DNA of 64,000 bases from the NCBI GenBank assembly GCA_947579665.1, contig CANPUZ010000034.1, forward strand, positions 186,001 to 250,000. The letters run 5' to 3'. The position numbers and the translations under genes were made by a program. The stretch is from Sympetrum striolatum (lineage: Eukaryota > Arthropoda > Insecta > Odonata > Libellulidae). The notes under the pieces were generated by a model. It worked only from the letters and a program-made list of their open reading frames with translations. It was not told the origin of the DNA and did not search any database. Of the stretch, positions 24,795 to 37,450 are shown piece by piece; within the stretch, counting starts at the first letter, position 1, and each line of letters starts with the position of its first letter.

Positions 24795-25254
24795 CAGTAA
24801 ACTCCCGTTCATCCGAATCGCGTTTATCCGAAATCCGCTTTATCCGACAAACTTTTCCGAATCCACCTACCCCACCCACCGAAAACCATCGCGATCCATT
24901 ACTTATTTGCTCGTGACACCTCTTTAAAACTCCTGTTCTTTCCCGCTGCCAAATAAGGCGGATTGTTTCTAGAATAACGCAAAATAAACGAGTTTTGTTA
25001 TTCAGAATTTAAAAACTTTGAGTTTTCAATTATACTTTGGCGCCTTTTTAACACGTCAACACAAAATTTTCAGTCAAAAACATGCTTATTCACAACCATA
25101 TCAATAGCATTCTACGTAAGCACGTTTTACGATCATATTTTGCGGTATTGACGCAATTCGGGGTGTTTCAAGCGGGAACTTCGGTTTATCCGAAATTTTC
25201 ATTATCCGGAACCGGCCGCTGTCCCAATCATTTGGGATAAACGGGAGTTTACTG
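24795..25254. mobile_element. Pogo/Tigger-type MITE
   Basis: The terminal inverted repeats are CAGTAAACTCCCGTTCATCC (left) and, on the other strand from the right end, CAGTAAACTCCCGTTTATCC. The element is bounded by TA on both sides (24,793-24,794 and 25,255-25,256), the mariner/pogo target duplication. The interior is about 460 bp in all and has TTATCCGAA repeats near both ends and no coding capacity. The TIR resembles that of the Tigger at 57,576-63,552 only in its first few bases, so it is a different family. Confidence 0.85.
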
Positions 25255-25289
25255 TAATACCGATTCCCTCAATGACCAAACCTCAAGGA

Positions 25290-26310
25290 AGAAAGGATAA
25301 GAACGAATCTCCAAACATGATTCACATAGCGATACTGAATAATGCATACGATTGTACGTGAAGGTTGTATCTATAAGAATGCCATAGCTTCCACAAGCTG
25401 GGGCATTCACAGCTTAGCCTCCTTCCTTTTGTGTATAAGATAATAGCTGAACGTCTGAAGACGACCCTATCCTCTTCCCAACCTAGAGAACAAGTGGGAT
25501 TCCGGAAGGGCTTCAGCTCTATGGACCACATCCACACACTACAGGAAATTATTAACAGAACTTATGAGTACGAGATGCCACTCATCCTTTGCTTTGTGGA
25601 TTACGAATAGGCCTTCGACTCGGCAAGTACTTTCTCCATTCTGAAAGCTCTGAAGAATCAAGGGATTGATTCTGAGTACATCCGTTTCTTACGCAGTACC
25701 TATAAGAATGCCACAGCATCTGTAATGTTGCATGAAGAGACAGATAAAATTAAGAGCGGAAAGAGAATTCGACAAGATTACTCCCATCTTATCGCAGCAG
25801 TTAACGGAAGAAAGTTTTAAAACCCTAGATTGATAGGAGAAGGGTTTGAGGAGTGTATCTTCGTTTGCAAATGATGTAGTTCTCATTGCAGAAACGCAGA
25901 AGATCTAACTTCAAGACTTCAAGAAATAAACAGAGCTGGACAAAATATAGGATTAGCCTAACAAAAAAGAAAGTAATGCATGATTCTTTTACAGCGCAAG
26001 GATGGCTTAGACTCCAAGAGAGAGCTGTAAGTGTTTGATCAGAATTCATTTAGGACAACCATTAGCAACAGGAGGGAAAATAGGATAAAGAAAACAGAGG
26101 AATTAAGGTGCGCTTCTGGAAAGAACATTCAAGTCAACAATTCCGATGGTTTTGATGAGAAAGTTCTTCAACTTGTATATTTTACCGGTTTTTACTTATT
26201 GAAGTAAAACTTGTATGTTTGGAAACTTGGATAGCAATAACCACTTCAGACGACAGTTGGAAAGTACTTTCGGAGGCTGACGTCGGATTGTAAATGGCTG
26301 GTGATGATGA
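25290..26310 (+). pseudogene. RTE-like LINE reverse transcriptase relic
   Basis: The plus strand encodes a decayed reverse transcriptase: a KIIAERLKTTL segment (about 25,435), QPREQVGFRKGFSSMDHIHT (about 25,480-25,540), LILCFVDYE-stop-AFDS (about 25,585-25,620), a LKNQGIDSEYIRFL stretch, and a degraded IRQD region where RQGD is expected. Later pieces correspond to the active-site Asp pair (read as ANDVVLI near 25,870, for ADDxVL), and a terminal part ends near 26,300. The order and wording match RTE/BovB-type LINEs. Stops interrupt it throughout. The endonuclease is absent, so the copy is 5' truncated. Confidence 0.85.
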
Positions 26311-26329
26311 TATTATAATTACCAAAATC

Positions 26330-27035
26330 TACAACTTTCCAATTCTGTATGACTGATTTACCGAAAAGGTGGAAATTCCATGGCCATGCATGTGAACAGT
26401 AGAACTGGCCAAAGGGTGTACCAGAAGAAATGCAACTTTGAACCTCACCTCAGAGTTCGATTCCCCAGGGGATTTTCGAAAAATGTTTGAGGCACTTCCC
26501 GGCAAATCAGAGAGTTTAATTTTGAGGGATCGCTGGAAGCCGTGCACGACAACCACAAAGACGAAGATTGCGATTGGTTCGATGCTAGGTCAGGGCAAAT
26601 ATTCTTCTCTTCTAAATGCGTTGCGACGATTTTTATGAATTATTTTAACCCTTCCCGAAAACATGGGAACTTGAAACCCGGCAAGTGAATAGAGATATTG
26701 AATCTATTATATGAACGCTTTTTAACGTTTCACTGATGGTCCTTGGTTCGATCCCAGAGAGCCATTTACATTAATCTATGCATTTCAAATGGTGATTACG
26801 GAGTCATATTTCAGGACCTTCCCTGTATGATTTCGTTTCAAAATTTTAATGAAATAAGTGTTTTTTCTACCAGGTTATTTAATTATATGTATTGACGTCA
26901 ACCAAGAAACCCTGAGTTCGACACCAGGCATCTCTACTATTTGAAATGCATGGTGGGAATTTCTAATTATTTATGATCCGGTTTCGAAAATATTTTAAGC
27001 TACATCCCGGTAGGATAGGGAATACAAAATGTATA
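26330..27035 (+). repeat. Old relic of the B-box array unit
   Basis: Four submonomers of the same type as in units A-G lie in the same order, with motifs AGTTCGATTCC (about 26,454), GGTTCGATGCTAGG (about 26,576), GGTTCGATCCCAGAG (about 26,746) and AGTTCGACACCAGG (about 26,915). Shared flanking words include TTTGAACCTCA and TTAACCCTTCCCG. Divergence is clearly higher than among A-G, and the hairpin-CTCG end is absent. It shows that the repeat family predates the present array. Confidence 0.85.
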
Positions 27036-28091
27036 GGTGTCACGAGAAACACGATCTTCTTTATTTATATCTATGAAACTGACACCAAATATGCGTAAGT
27101 TTTTCGTCAGGTGGATGCAAAGTTCTCCTATTTTAAATAATACATCCTATGGTAGGCTCCGGGGGTTCAGAATATTATGGAGATTATTTCAATAGTTTAC
27201 TTTCGTGAAATTATTAGATTAATTAAGTCTTTAATTTTCATTTAAATAAAAATGAGAAAATCATTTAGACGTCTTAATTTTTAATGAATAATTTAACTCA
27301 TTGGCAAAATGATAGTGAAAAGAATCTATTGGAAAATTGAGAGGAAGGTCTTCATTGGATATACAAATCTACCGGAGATCTCTTCTATTCGGTCGAGTGA
27401 AAACTTTACTTTCAGTGAAGTACTTGAAATGAAGCCTAATTATTAAAAAAGAAGTCCTTTCCTAAGAATAGCATAAAAGCCATGTAAAAAATACAATTCT
27501 CTAGAAAAAAAGGTTCTGCAGACTACTTGCTGAATTCGTAGAGTCCAGACTTCCGAAAAAGAACAAAAGGAGATGTCACAATGTAATAGAATTAAATTCT
27601 TAAATATTTTTGCCTACGTTAGTGAAAATAAGAATGAATGGGTCAGAAGAAATAGAACATAAGCAAACGATTGAAAACCATAGAAAGTAAGTATGAAATA
27701 ACATGTACGTGTAGTTAAGTACAAAAGATGATAAGAGATACATAAGTTAAGTGGACAAATAATATGTATTCGGTCAGATGGGAAAATGAACGTAAGAGTG
27801 CCGTGCAACTGTAGTTACTATGATTAAATCGATTATTCCGATCTCAGCGAAAGAGTATGAAATAAAGCACAATTGACACGAATATAAGTTATTTGCGAAT
27901 AACATTAAGCGTTTAAATAATCAAGATGACATAAGTAAGAAAAGAAAAGTGATTGAAAGACAATTTAAGATCAAATCGGGACAATCAGGAGAAAATATCT
28001 TCAAATCAAAACTGCTATGATTTTTGGGCTAAACAGTTGAAACATTGCGCAGTTAAAAAATTATACTTGCTTCCCCATTTTGCACTTAAGT
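27036..28091. other. Intergenic, nothing recognised
   Basis: AT-rich DNA without recognisable coding or repeat structure. Confidence 0.5.
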
Positions 28092-28385
28092 GGACCACTC
28101 ATAGAGTAAGGATGGGGTAGAGCGCGTGTTGCGTTCTGCGCATGTTACAGGATTGAACGTAGGAGACCACGTGACTTTGGTCCGCTTTCGGAAATCTCGC
28201 CGGTAAGTTAAGTGAGAAATTCGTGTACTCAAGTTGTTTTTTTAAGTATTTATGTCCTTTACGGACAGCTGATGCTCTGAATTCGAGTTTATTTAGATGG
28301 TCTATAGTCTGGCTAATTTAACTCAATATCTATTTTCGGTATCTGGATGAAAATTAACCGTAAAAGATTAAAGGACTTGGGAATC

Positions 28386-28920
28386 ATGGTTTTGAAATGC
28401 TGCGCATGGAACTGCAAGGAAAAGTACGTTAAAGAAATCACTTTTAACTCGTAAGTTTTGTGTTTATGGTGATTTTAATACTTATTTAGAATTGTTTTCT
28501 TATAATTTAACTTTCATTTGCCATTTACAGATTATGTAATAAGGTAATGAAGTAGCTTGCAAATAGGCGATTGCGGCTATTACTACAGAGTATTCCATGT
28601 GACAAAAATGGAATATAGCAGTTTTTACGGTTTATTCTTGTTTGTCGATGATTATAACAAGATAAACTTTGTTTTTCCGTTTAGGAATATTATTCCCTTC
28701 GGTGCATATTCAATATTATTGCTTGAATCGAGTTCATTGGAGCGCTCGAGTATATTAAAGTGTCGCAGGCTTTTCTCGTTATTTATAATTATTAATATTG
28801 ACTTTATAGCTTCCCAGTAGATCATGAAAGGAGAAAACTATGGATTCTCAGCTTGAGGAGAAAGGATTTTGTGCCCTCTAAACACTCGAAAATCTGGAAA
28901 ATGGAAAACTTTCCTGGAAA
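28386..28920 (+). pseudogene. THAP domain of P-like transposase (two exons, decayed)
   Basis: Exon 1 (28,386-28,450) starts MVLKCCAWNCKEKY, the usual N-terminal start of a THAP zinc finger, and stops at a GTAAGT donor. A TTATAG acceptor at 28,808-28,809 opens exon 2, which continues in phase with FPVDHERRKLW and then RRKDFVPSKHSKI. That is the expected spacing and wording of a C2CH THAP fold. The terminal ICxxHF motif reads IWKMENF, so one zinc-binding Cys and the His are both lost and the finger cannot bind zinc. Shortly after, the frame runs into an unrelated LINE fragment. THAP domains bind the transposon ends in the P family. This copy is a fossil, but its intron and phase are still readable. 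Confidence 0.85.
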
Positions 28921-28929
28921 CCTACATAA

Positions 28930-29158
28930 CGTTATTTTGCATATAATTATTTTAATTTACATAAATAACTTGCCAAAAATTCTTATATCAAACATCCCTT
29001 TATTTGCTGCCAATTGTAATATTTGTCAAGCAATTAGAAACCTTGGAGATTACACCGCATTAACCTTACAAGTTAACCTTACAAAATTGCACGTAAGTCT
29101 TCTTAAAAGTAAATTACAATGCAATGCTAGGAAATATAAACTAATGAACTTCAACTGA
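28930..29158 (+). pseudogene. LINE reverse transcriptase fragment nested in the P-like element
   Basis: The frame contains YINNLPKILISNIPLFAANC, corresponding to the INDLP...LFADD block of Jockey/CR1 reverse transcriptases, then LGDYTALTLQ, KLQCNARKYKLMNF and a stop. The catalytic ADD is replaced by AAN. It follows the THAP exon directly, in the same frame, giving a misleading fused open frame from 28,853. Confidence 0.8.
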
Positions 29159-29374
29159 AATAAATTTAAATTCAATTACAACATGTAGTAATATGAAGTA
29201 TCACGTAGCAGAGAAATGGACTCCTTTACATGTCTTGTTTTAGAAGCATCTGTGAAAAAGATCTCGGATGGAGAGATGGCCTGTTGCGTAAAATTAAACT
29301 TTCTGAATCTTTGTCTTACACTTACCTTCTGTAAACATAGCTGTACTGTTTTAAAAATATGTATTACTAAGAAA

Positions 29375-29485
29375 TGAAACCTGAGGGTGGCGTTAGCCGA
29401 AACCGGTCGTTTTTAAATAAATAACACAGTGTGAAAATTACGAAGTGCCTTATTTATTTCTTATTATGGCTTTCCACGAAGTCCG
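29375..29485 (+). repeat. Retroelement 3'-end motif (possibly Penelope-like)
   Basis: The sequence CTGAGGGTGGCGTTAGCCGA, then AACCGGTCGTTTTTAAATAA and a CGAAGTGCCTTATTTATT stretch, resembles a 3' end I know from arthropod Penelope-like or related retroelements. I see no upstream GIY-YIG endonuclease. It could instead be the tail of the LINE fragment just upstream. Confidence 0.4.
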
Positions 29486-30621
29486 GCGTAATACCATAGA
29501 ATTTAATATGTATTAATTTATAATTTATATCTAAATAATGATACTTAAATATGAATGAATTCTAAATGTGAGAAGTTGTCAGTGATGTGGCAGGAGGATG
29601 TTTCCTAAAACTTTGTTAAAGAAGTGATTATTAAATATTATCAGAAAAATCCCACTGTAATTTCATTCCATTCTAAATCGTTTCCTTTATTTGGAGCTAT
29701 ACCTATACCAGTAGTTGATTCAACCGGAGGCATATCAAGGTACAGTTTCCAATTTTTCAATTTACAAATATTCGCAAAAATCGACGAACCTGTCTCGTTT
29801 TGAAGACTCGTAACTTTTGAATGGAGGAAGTTAAGTATCTTGTTCTTTCATTCGTTGAAATAAATTGAGTGCGTTTCTATTAAATTATTCATGAAAGTTC
29901 CAAATTGTTTAAATATGAAAGAAAATGTTAACTGTGATATTCGACCACTTAAACCCAAGTTTGCCTTAGTTTTAAACGTTACTCTAGCTATTTGTGTAAT
30001 TTAAACTTAACAACACTTAAACGTCATTTTTTCCAGAAATGTTCGAAAAAATCAACGAAAACTGGGAATTTATTCGAAACTTTCAGTTTTTTTGCTCTCT
30101 TCCTTTTCTTGCTTGATCTTGCTTTACATCCGAGTAAACCTAGTCAAAATGATTCTCTTTTTTAAGAACTCGACGAGAAGTATCATAATATTCCACTTAA
30201 ACGTAATTTTCTCCGGATATGTTCGAAAAACTCAACGATAACTGGGAATTTATTTGAAATTTTGTTATTTTGTATTTATCTTGCTTGTTACTCGAGTAAA
30301 CCTTGATGAGTTGATACTCGTTCCGAAGAACTCGACGAGAGGTATCTAAATATTCTTAAACAATGATAAATATACACCCGACGTTGATTATTATACTAAG
30401 AAAACTTTAAGCGGAAACTCTACTATCTATTAAAATAATATACGCATTAACTACGTAGTTCAGAGTTACTTAAAAACTCGATTTTTCAAGATGAAACTCC
30501 ACAGCGTATTTGAATTGCCGCTAGAAAACGGAAAAGTCACGTGGTTTAATGCTGTAACATCGGCTCGGCTACTGCGCAGCCTGTCCAGCACTCTACCCCA
30601 TCCTTACTCTATGGGACCACT

Positions 30622-32600
30622 CGACCTAGAAAAATATTCGAAAGCATCAGCGAATTGCGCAAGAGAAAAGGAGAGAGCGGAAGATCTAAGTAAGCAGAAA
30701 GAGAAGCATATTGACAGGACACTTCGGAAGGACTCTTGACATTCTGTTGCCATGGAGCTGTCTTCTTGTTTCAGGGCGATGAATAGAGAGCTATTTAGAT
30801 AATAAAGGAGGAAGATGGTGAAGGAAATGGAATTCTAATATCCTATTTCTTCTTACCGTCCATGGAACTTCCTCGAGCAAAACAGAGGTTGGATGATTAA
30901 TACCGAGAAGAATAGAGCTCCATTTTATGTATTTCTCGAGTAAATTAACAAAACAACGTGGACCACGATAGCCATTTGACGGAGTTCCAATTTTCGACGG
31001 TGGAGCCATCAAAAAGAGTGCGGCCGATTGAAGAAACACGTGTTAATGGATGTTGGAGATAAAAAGAAACAAAATGGTGGAATCGGAAATCGAAAGCAAT
31101 TCACGGAAGGAATTTTGGAGCCTTTGAGGCCTTGAGAAGGGTAATGAAGCGATTTTTCCCAATTTGAACGGGATTGAGAAAGGTTATAATGTGGAAAGCG
31201 TGTCTAATGATGGCCATTGAAGATTAAATAGGCGAGAGAGATGAGGTTGACAGCAGGGGATCTACAGCTTCCACAAGCTGCAACAAAGAAAGCCCTGAGG
31301 CGATGTCTTCGATGACAAACGATGGTTAAAATGTTGACCTTTTGAGCTTTCGAAGTTTGTAAATTATCAGAGATTTAGAGGTTATTGAAGTAGATTCTTA
31401 TCGTAAATTAAAAATATTGCGATTAATCTTCGTTACTAGGGCAGAATTTTGCAATATGTATAAGGACGTCGTTCACTAACTTCATATTTCTAGTTTAATT
31501 AACGTTTGTACATAAAAAGACAAGCTAATAAGTACCAAAAATTATCTTTAAGACCTGAATAAAGTACTGTGAGTACTGTAAGTAGTATACCTGCAGGTAT
31601 CAATTGTTAGCGTCATTATAGTAATTTTCTGGTTTTAAAATATTCTAACACAAATCTTCTGACGTCGATGAATATTTGCTGGCTTCTATCAAGCATCTCT
31701 TCCGTCTTAATAGTGATGCTCTACTTTGACGCTGCTTGACCTTTCTTATATTTAAAATAGAAGAATAGATATATACTCTTTTATAATCTTGAACACATCC
31801 GTAAATATAGATCTTCTGTTGGCTTTTCGTTTCTGTCTCGGATGCGATCAATGCCAACGACGACGATTCAATGTTTTATACGAGTGGAATTACGATTGAG
31901 TTTCTTTCTGTTTGGAATCAAATTCCTATTCTAGTTTTGTTTTTCTCCTGTGGAATAAACGTATTAATTCACTTTATTAAATTAATAAAGGTAGAATACA
32001 ACAATTTATTCCCGCTTAGTTTCGGTTAGCATGTGATGAAGCAACGAAATGTGAATTGGGAAGTATGGATTGAGCTCTCTCAAATATTTCATTCTTAAAG
32101 CAATCCGGTTCAGTTAAATTATTCTAACGATAACAATAGGTATCACAGTGCCATCTGTGATTGTATTGCGTAAATGCGAGTTTTCTCAAAACTCAAGATT
32201 CTTGTTTTGTATTCGTGAAAAGCAAAAAAAGCGATATTTCGATGTTTTGAATTTAATTAGTGTTAAAAAGTTATTATCGATCTTAATTTAATGCTATGAT
32301 GAAACAAAATTATCGTTAAAATGGATGATTGAAGTCTTTATGAAACAAGGATGAGAATGACTCATTTCACCAATTTATTTCACGAATGCGATTAGTTTCG
32401 ATTGGGATGTGGGTGAAGAAGGAAGCGTTCAGAAGATACAATATTACTGAAAATTTACAAAGTTATTAAATTCTCTTTAGACTAATATTTATTTTAACTT
32501 CTGAATAAGTTCTACGATTATCTTTTTTCAGAATATGTTATTAAAGATGGGAATACCGATCCGTTACGCGCAATGTATTATTTTATAAAACAAATGATAA
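30622..32600. other. Intergenic, nothing recognised
   Basis: Open frames at 30,791-31,039 (minus) and 31,645-31,857 (minus) show no domain. No repeat structure seen. Confidence 0.45.
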
Positions 32601-32619
32601 AGATAGTGCAGTTCTTAGT

Positions 32620-33330
32620 TAAAATATGTTTAAGTTTAGAAATCAATTTGAATTTCTCGGAATAACACTAACGAAGAATCTGCAGTTAGGGCTTCATATA
32701 ATATATCTAGTTAACGAATGGAACAGAAATAATTCCACTAACCCATCAAAATCGCAAACCATCATCGCTAGCGATCCCAAAATTTTAAGAATTTTAACGC
32801 CGATATGATTTCCAAGCCTACCTTGATCGGATTTCAAATTCGAATGAGCATTTCAGTAAATAATCTTTTTATTTACCTTCACGAAAATCTCCAATGGCCG
32901 CAGCAAGTCACAAATATTTGCAAGAAAGTGTACTTGTCCTTTCAAAATCTCATGCTCATATTTTCTCCTTTCTTCTCTGATAGCTCAGCTAGTGAAATCT
33001 CTAATTACTTTGTTTACGGAGTGATTATGTATCCGGTGAACTAACTCTTAAACTACAGCGAGCTCAGAATGCAAGCGCGAGATTTATTTTTAATAATCCA
33101 TGGATATGAATCATACAATAAATTAGGCTACTTAAAAGTATATTTTCGCAGAAAGCTACAAATTGTTTGCTCATTCTATAACATCTTACCCACGGATATT
33201 CTCGAATACATGAATTTGTAAGGTACGATTTAGTACATAATCATAAAACAAGAGAATGCAAATATTGCTCATTTTTTCGTCGTTGTTTTCCTACAGCGGA
33301 TATTTTTTCCTAAGAATATCTTAGATTTCT
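32620..33330 (+). pseudogene. Jockey-like LINE C-terminal relics (two pieces)
   Basis: The first piece (32,626-32,700) reads FEFLGITLTKNLQLGLHI, the LGxxL block after the reverse transcriptase. The second (32,840-33,300) restarts the same block as VNNLFIYLHENLQWPQQV, then TNICKKVYLSFQNL and YFVYGVIMYPVN, and continues past a stop with YNKLGYLKV. Two tandem versions of one domain mean that two different LINE copies are juxtaposed. Both are 5' truncated and broken. Confidence 0.8.
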
Positions 33331-33459
33331 TATATCTCCAGTTATTCTGATTGTTTTCACCTCAAACCTTTAAATTGATTTTCCTATGACGATGGGTGAG
33401 ATGGAAGAAGAGACTTATTAATTTCGCCCGATTAAAGACGTATTATTATTATATGAACA

Positions 33460-33860
33460 ACTGAGTGTCTAAAGGTTATGAAAAGTTGCACTTTATTACG
33501 CGGGTATTGGGAAAGGGTTCGCAAATCATTAGTTAGGCCAATGTCGGAATAAGGCGCAACTATTTGGGATCCGCAAGCAATAGGACTGATCAAAGAAGCT
33601 GAGGTACGATATGTTAAGAACAATTACAAACGAAATGCAAGAGTAACAGAAATGTTACAAAAGCTAGGTTGGAAAACGTGAGAAAACAGGAGGACAATTT
33701 GCAGGTTAGGAAGCCTACACAGCGCCCACTGTGGCAAGGTTGCGTGGTACTGGGAGGGGGATAAGAAGCCACAATTAGAAAAGAAAAGATGTAACATACA
33801 TGTAGAACTTTCCCTCCAAAGGACTGCAAAGCGAAGCCAAGAAAATTGTAATGATTTTTA
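33460..33860 (+). pseudogene. LINE C-terminal relic (CR1/Jockey-like)
   Basis: Translation gives RKSLVRPMSE-stop-GATIWDP (33,515-33,570), then YVKNNYKRNARVTEMLQKLGW (33,610-33,670) in two steps of decay. This corresponds to the LEY...WDP...AARFV...VTEML..LGW block at the extreme C terminus of many LINE ORF2 proteins. It is the same region as in the copy at 49,062-49,500, but a different family. Confidence 0.75.
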
Positions 33861-35530
33861 ACTAGATTCGGGTAAGGTTGGGTAAGTTTAACTCATTCGT
33901 GAAGATGTACTTTTGTTAATTGGGTTGAGTTTTGAAGACGTAAGTTTGTCCGTGGGAATATATTTGAGTGAATTGTGGATTTGTACGCATACGTCTTTGT
34001 CAAAGAGAGGATTTCCCTCCCTCCTTACATACATTGTGTTCTCCCTTCAATTTGTTATGTCTAATAAATCATTTTTAGTTTAATTTTTCAGTTGGTTATG
34101 TATGCATGTATGTTTATACACACACTGAGTAATGTATATCCATTGATCATGATAATTAATTCACAGTGATTCTGTAACAATAGTAATGATTGATACCGAG
34201 GTCGACTCTTTCGGAATGAAATGCATATAAATCTCATTCATTTCTCGTAGAATTTCGGTTAGAAATATGGCCTTACAAAACGAGATAAGTGCCAAAAGAA
34301 GGAAAAACAAATATTGATATTGATTCGTGATAATATTTTTTATAGCTGATGATTTTAGTGAAAAATTCCGTACCTTTTCTCATTGGAACCAACACGGTAT
34401 TCATGTGTTCTTTATGAGAAGGATTTAGTTTTTTGATACTCCATAAAATGGCAAATGTGTGTCAGTCACCATCTAGAATACTTAAAATCTGTGAACAAAA
34501 AGAAATGCTTCGGAAGACGACTCTTAACAATTCAGAACCGTTGTTATTGCTGTGAGTCGACGAAGTGTTCAGAGAAATTTGAGGAATTATTTGGAATTTT
34601 GCTGATGCGTCCTTCTGGTTTCCAAAATTTCTATGATGATTAGTGTTTAATTTTTGGTTAGAAAGGAGGCAGTTTTCAGTTATTATCGACGTACAAATAA
34701 ATTTAAATACATTTCTGATGTAACTGATGTTGATTCATTTACCAAATGCGATTATTGATAACTTTTTTTTGTTCGAAATTTCGCACATAATAAAATTCTA
34801 TTTCTCTTTCTTTTATTGCGATTGAAACCTTTACGCGTGTTGATTTTCTAGTTACAATGGACAAAAAATCTTTGAGATACTATGACTATGAATAATTTTA
34901 CTAAAAATGTATTCACAATCAATCAAATCATCTAATGGTCAGATATACTAAGTTATGATAGAGTTACAATGCGCGCTTTCTGTCTTAGAAGAACAAAATT
35001 TATAATGTAATGTGTATTGACTTAACTACGGCTTGCTTTTCGGGGAGTTTTATAAATGTCGGATGGACTGTCAAAGGAGTATTCATCTGAGACATAATTA
35101 ACACCTCATAAAAGGAGATTTTCGCATTCGGAATGAATTTCATAAAAGGAATTTTCATAATGGCAAACACTGAAAAGTGATGGCGGGAAATAAATCTAAT
35201 TCTTTCAATTTCGGCGTTACTGGTGGGATCGAAACATATTATTGATTTTTTCTGATTCTACGTCGCAAGTTGTATTAAAATGAAAGTATCTCATACGTTG
35301 TAGCCAATTTCTTCAATCAAAGCGAGTAATTTTCTCAAGGGATTCTTATATATCATCCGAGAAGCATTTCCAACTTAACTGTGCTTTAGAACTTTCTATG
35401 GCGAGTCTAGCGCAACAGCATCATACATAGATATGATTGAATAGTTTAAAGACGTATAGAACCAGGAATGTGATTCATCGATACGATTACCATTTTGTTT
35501 TAAAAACGCAAAAATAGTTAGAATGCTCTA
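33861..35530. other. Intergenic, nothing recognised
   Basis: AT-rich. A 62-codon frame at 34,455-34,643 has several Cys but no recognisable pattern. Nothing else seen. Confidence 0.45.
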
Positions 35531-35539
35531 AGAAATTAA

Positions 35540-37450
35540 AATATACTGTCCATGGCATAATATCTGACTACAGACAAAGGTACACATGAAATGGGGATAC
35601 ATATACAGACCACATTGATTACATTTTGGCAAGGAAGAGGGTTAGAAATAGTTTTCCTGGTGCTGGTTTAGATTTGGATTATAACCTGGTAGTGATGAAA
35701 ACCAAGCTTACATTTAGAAAGATTTTTCGGGTACACCATAACTGAATTTGGAAGCTCTGAGGGATGGGAAGGATAGCGAAGTCTCTTAGTAAAGCCCTTC
35801 ATCATAAAGGAAGGGAGCTAATGAGGAATGGAAAAAGATTAAAAGCAGCGTCAAGAATATGGCTCAATAAACTGATGAAAGGGATAAACGAAAAAATTTA
35901 GGAAACCATGGGTAACTGTAGAAATGTTAAATAAAATGGAGGAAAGAAGGAAATGGAAAATAGTCAACATCGAGCGCAGAATGTGCAGAGCATAAAACAA
36001 CGAACTAAGAAGGGAAACTAATAAGGCTAGGGAACATGGTGGAAGGGGCAGTGCAATGAAATAGAAAAGCTGGTGGAAAGCGGGAGGGCAGACCTAATGT
36101 ATAGTAAAGTAACGGGGAATAGAATTAGTAATATAATGGTGATGGTTAAATACAGCATGGGAAATCTATTAAGGGATCCAGTCAACATAAGGGGAAGATG
36201 GAAGGAATACGTTGAGGAATTGTATGGGAATAACATGAAACCCACCAGCAGAGAGGAAGAAGTTGATGTCGTAGGTTTCATGGGTATTTCACCTTCTTGC
36301 GGGTGCTTTCCATATGCAGTGTATATTTTTCTTAAACTAAACCTTTTGTTTTTAAACCCGCAGTGTAGTTTTCTTCCTTTTTACTTGTTTCAATAAATCC
36401 GTTTCTTTAAACTACGAAAGGTAAGAAGAAACTTAAAAGTCTGAATCTCGCACTAATGAAGTTCTTTTATTATTATAATTATTATTGCGTTGGACCTGTA
36501 AATGAAACAGAACTGCGAGAGGAAATAAAACAACAGGGGTCGACGAGATCCCGTTTGAGTACCTTAAGAACCTGGTGGACAAGGGTAAGAAATATTTCTA
36601 CGATCTATGCAGGAATATTTACGAGGCAGGGAGAAGGCCAGAGGATTTTACCAAAACTATCTTGGCTCCTTCACAGAAAAAGAACAACGTTACTGAATGT
36701 TGGGATTATCGTGCGATTGGCCTGACCTGGCAGAAACTTCTTAAGAGTCCTGAATCGATGGAGTGGGAAAAATAAAAGGGTAAATTGGCGATTTGGTTTC
36801 CAGAGAGAGAAACGAGCAAAAGATTCAATTTATGAGAGTACTTGCAGAACGAAACCTAGAATTTCATTAGGACTTATGTTTAGATTTTGAAAAGGCTTTC
36901 GATAGAGCCCAGTGCCCAAAACTGATGGATATATTAAAGAAGTATGGGTTAGACTGGAAAGATGGGAGATTGGTTCAGAAGTTGCATCTGAATCAAACAG
37001 CCCGCTGATGGAGAATCGGAATGGGCTGAGTTTAGTAGGGGGGTCGGGCAAAGGCATTTTTTGCATGTCACCAACTCTTCTTAATATATATATGCTGAGT
37101 AAATGGCGAAAGAAACTTGGGAAGAGATTGATATGGCGGTAAAGGTTAGAGAAGTAGTGAAGACTGTGATTCCAAAAAGAGTTTAGAAATTGTAATAAAG
37201 ACAAGTACACTTTACAATAAACAGAGAGAATTTGGGATTAAAATTAACATAAGTAATGAGGTTTACTAAAGGAATTAAGGATAAGAAAACGATTAGGAAT
37301 AGTGAAAATTAGAGCAGGTGGATAACCTTTTTGTGCTTGGGTTGGAAAGCACCCTTTCTTGACATGGAAGGTGCAAAGATGAAGTTCATAAAAGTCCAAG
37401 AAAGCTTTCGTGAAGCGAAGGGAAATTATGACAAATTATGATAAAGTAAT
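35540..37450 (+). pseudogene. LINE ORF2 relic (endonuclease tail to reverse transcriptase)
   Basis: The endonuclease end is seen as TDHIDYILARKRVRNSF (about 35,620-35,660) with DYNLV where DHNLV is expected, so the catalytic His is gone. The linker reads SGRADLMYSKVTGNRISN and GRWKEYVEELYGNN (36,079-36,240). A ~180-bp foreign stretch (about 36,283-36,455) follows. The reverse transcriptase resumes with IPFEYLKNLVDKGKKYFYDL and RRPEDFTKTILAPSQKKNN (36,548-36,700), then a DFEKAFDR remnant (about 36,885-36,910) and CMSPTLLNIYM (about 37,065). The closest group by wording is the arthropod LINE type with a separate endonuclease protein match often labelled craniofacial-development-like. Many stops and frameshifts are present. 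Confidence 0.85.

Larger units (their letters stand above)
28100..30613 (+). mobile_element. P-like transposon with 8-bp target duplication
   Basis: The ends are CATAGAGTAAGGATGGGGTA (left, 28,100) and its reverse complement at the right (ending 30,613). Imperfect inverted similarity extends through the CACGTGACTTT boxes about 85-95 bp in. Both ends are flanked by the same eight bases, GGACCACT (28,092-28,099 and 30,614-30,621). A CA...TG terminus with an 8-bp duplication plus an internal THAP domain identifies the P superfamily. The interior has lost the transposase catalytic part and contains a LINE fragment. Element length is 2,514 bp. Confidence 0.88.

Noticed and set aside
28853..29158. 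A 101-codon frame that seems to encode one protein
   Set aside because: Its first part is THAP exon 2 and the rest is a LINE reverse-transcriptase fragment; it is a chance fusion of two transposon relics.
36830..37210. A 126-codon minus-strand frame
   Set aside because: It is antisense to the plus-strand LINE reverse transcriptase relic and has no domain of its own.
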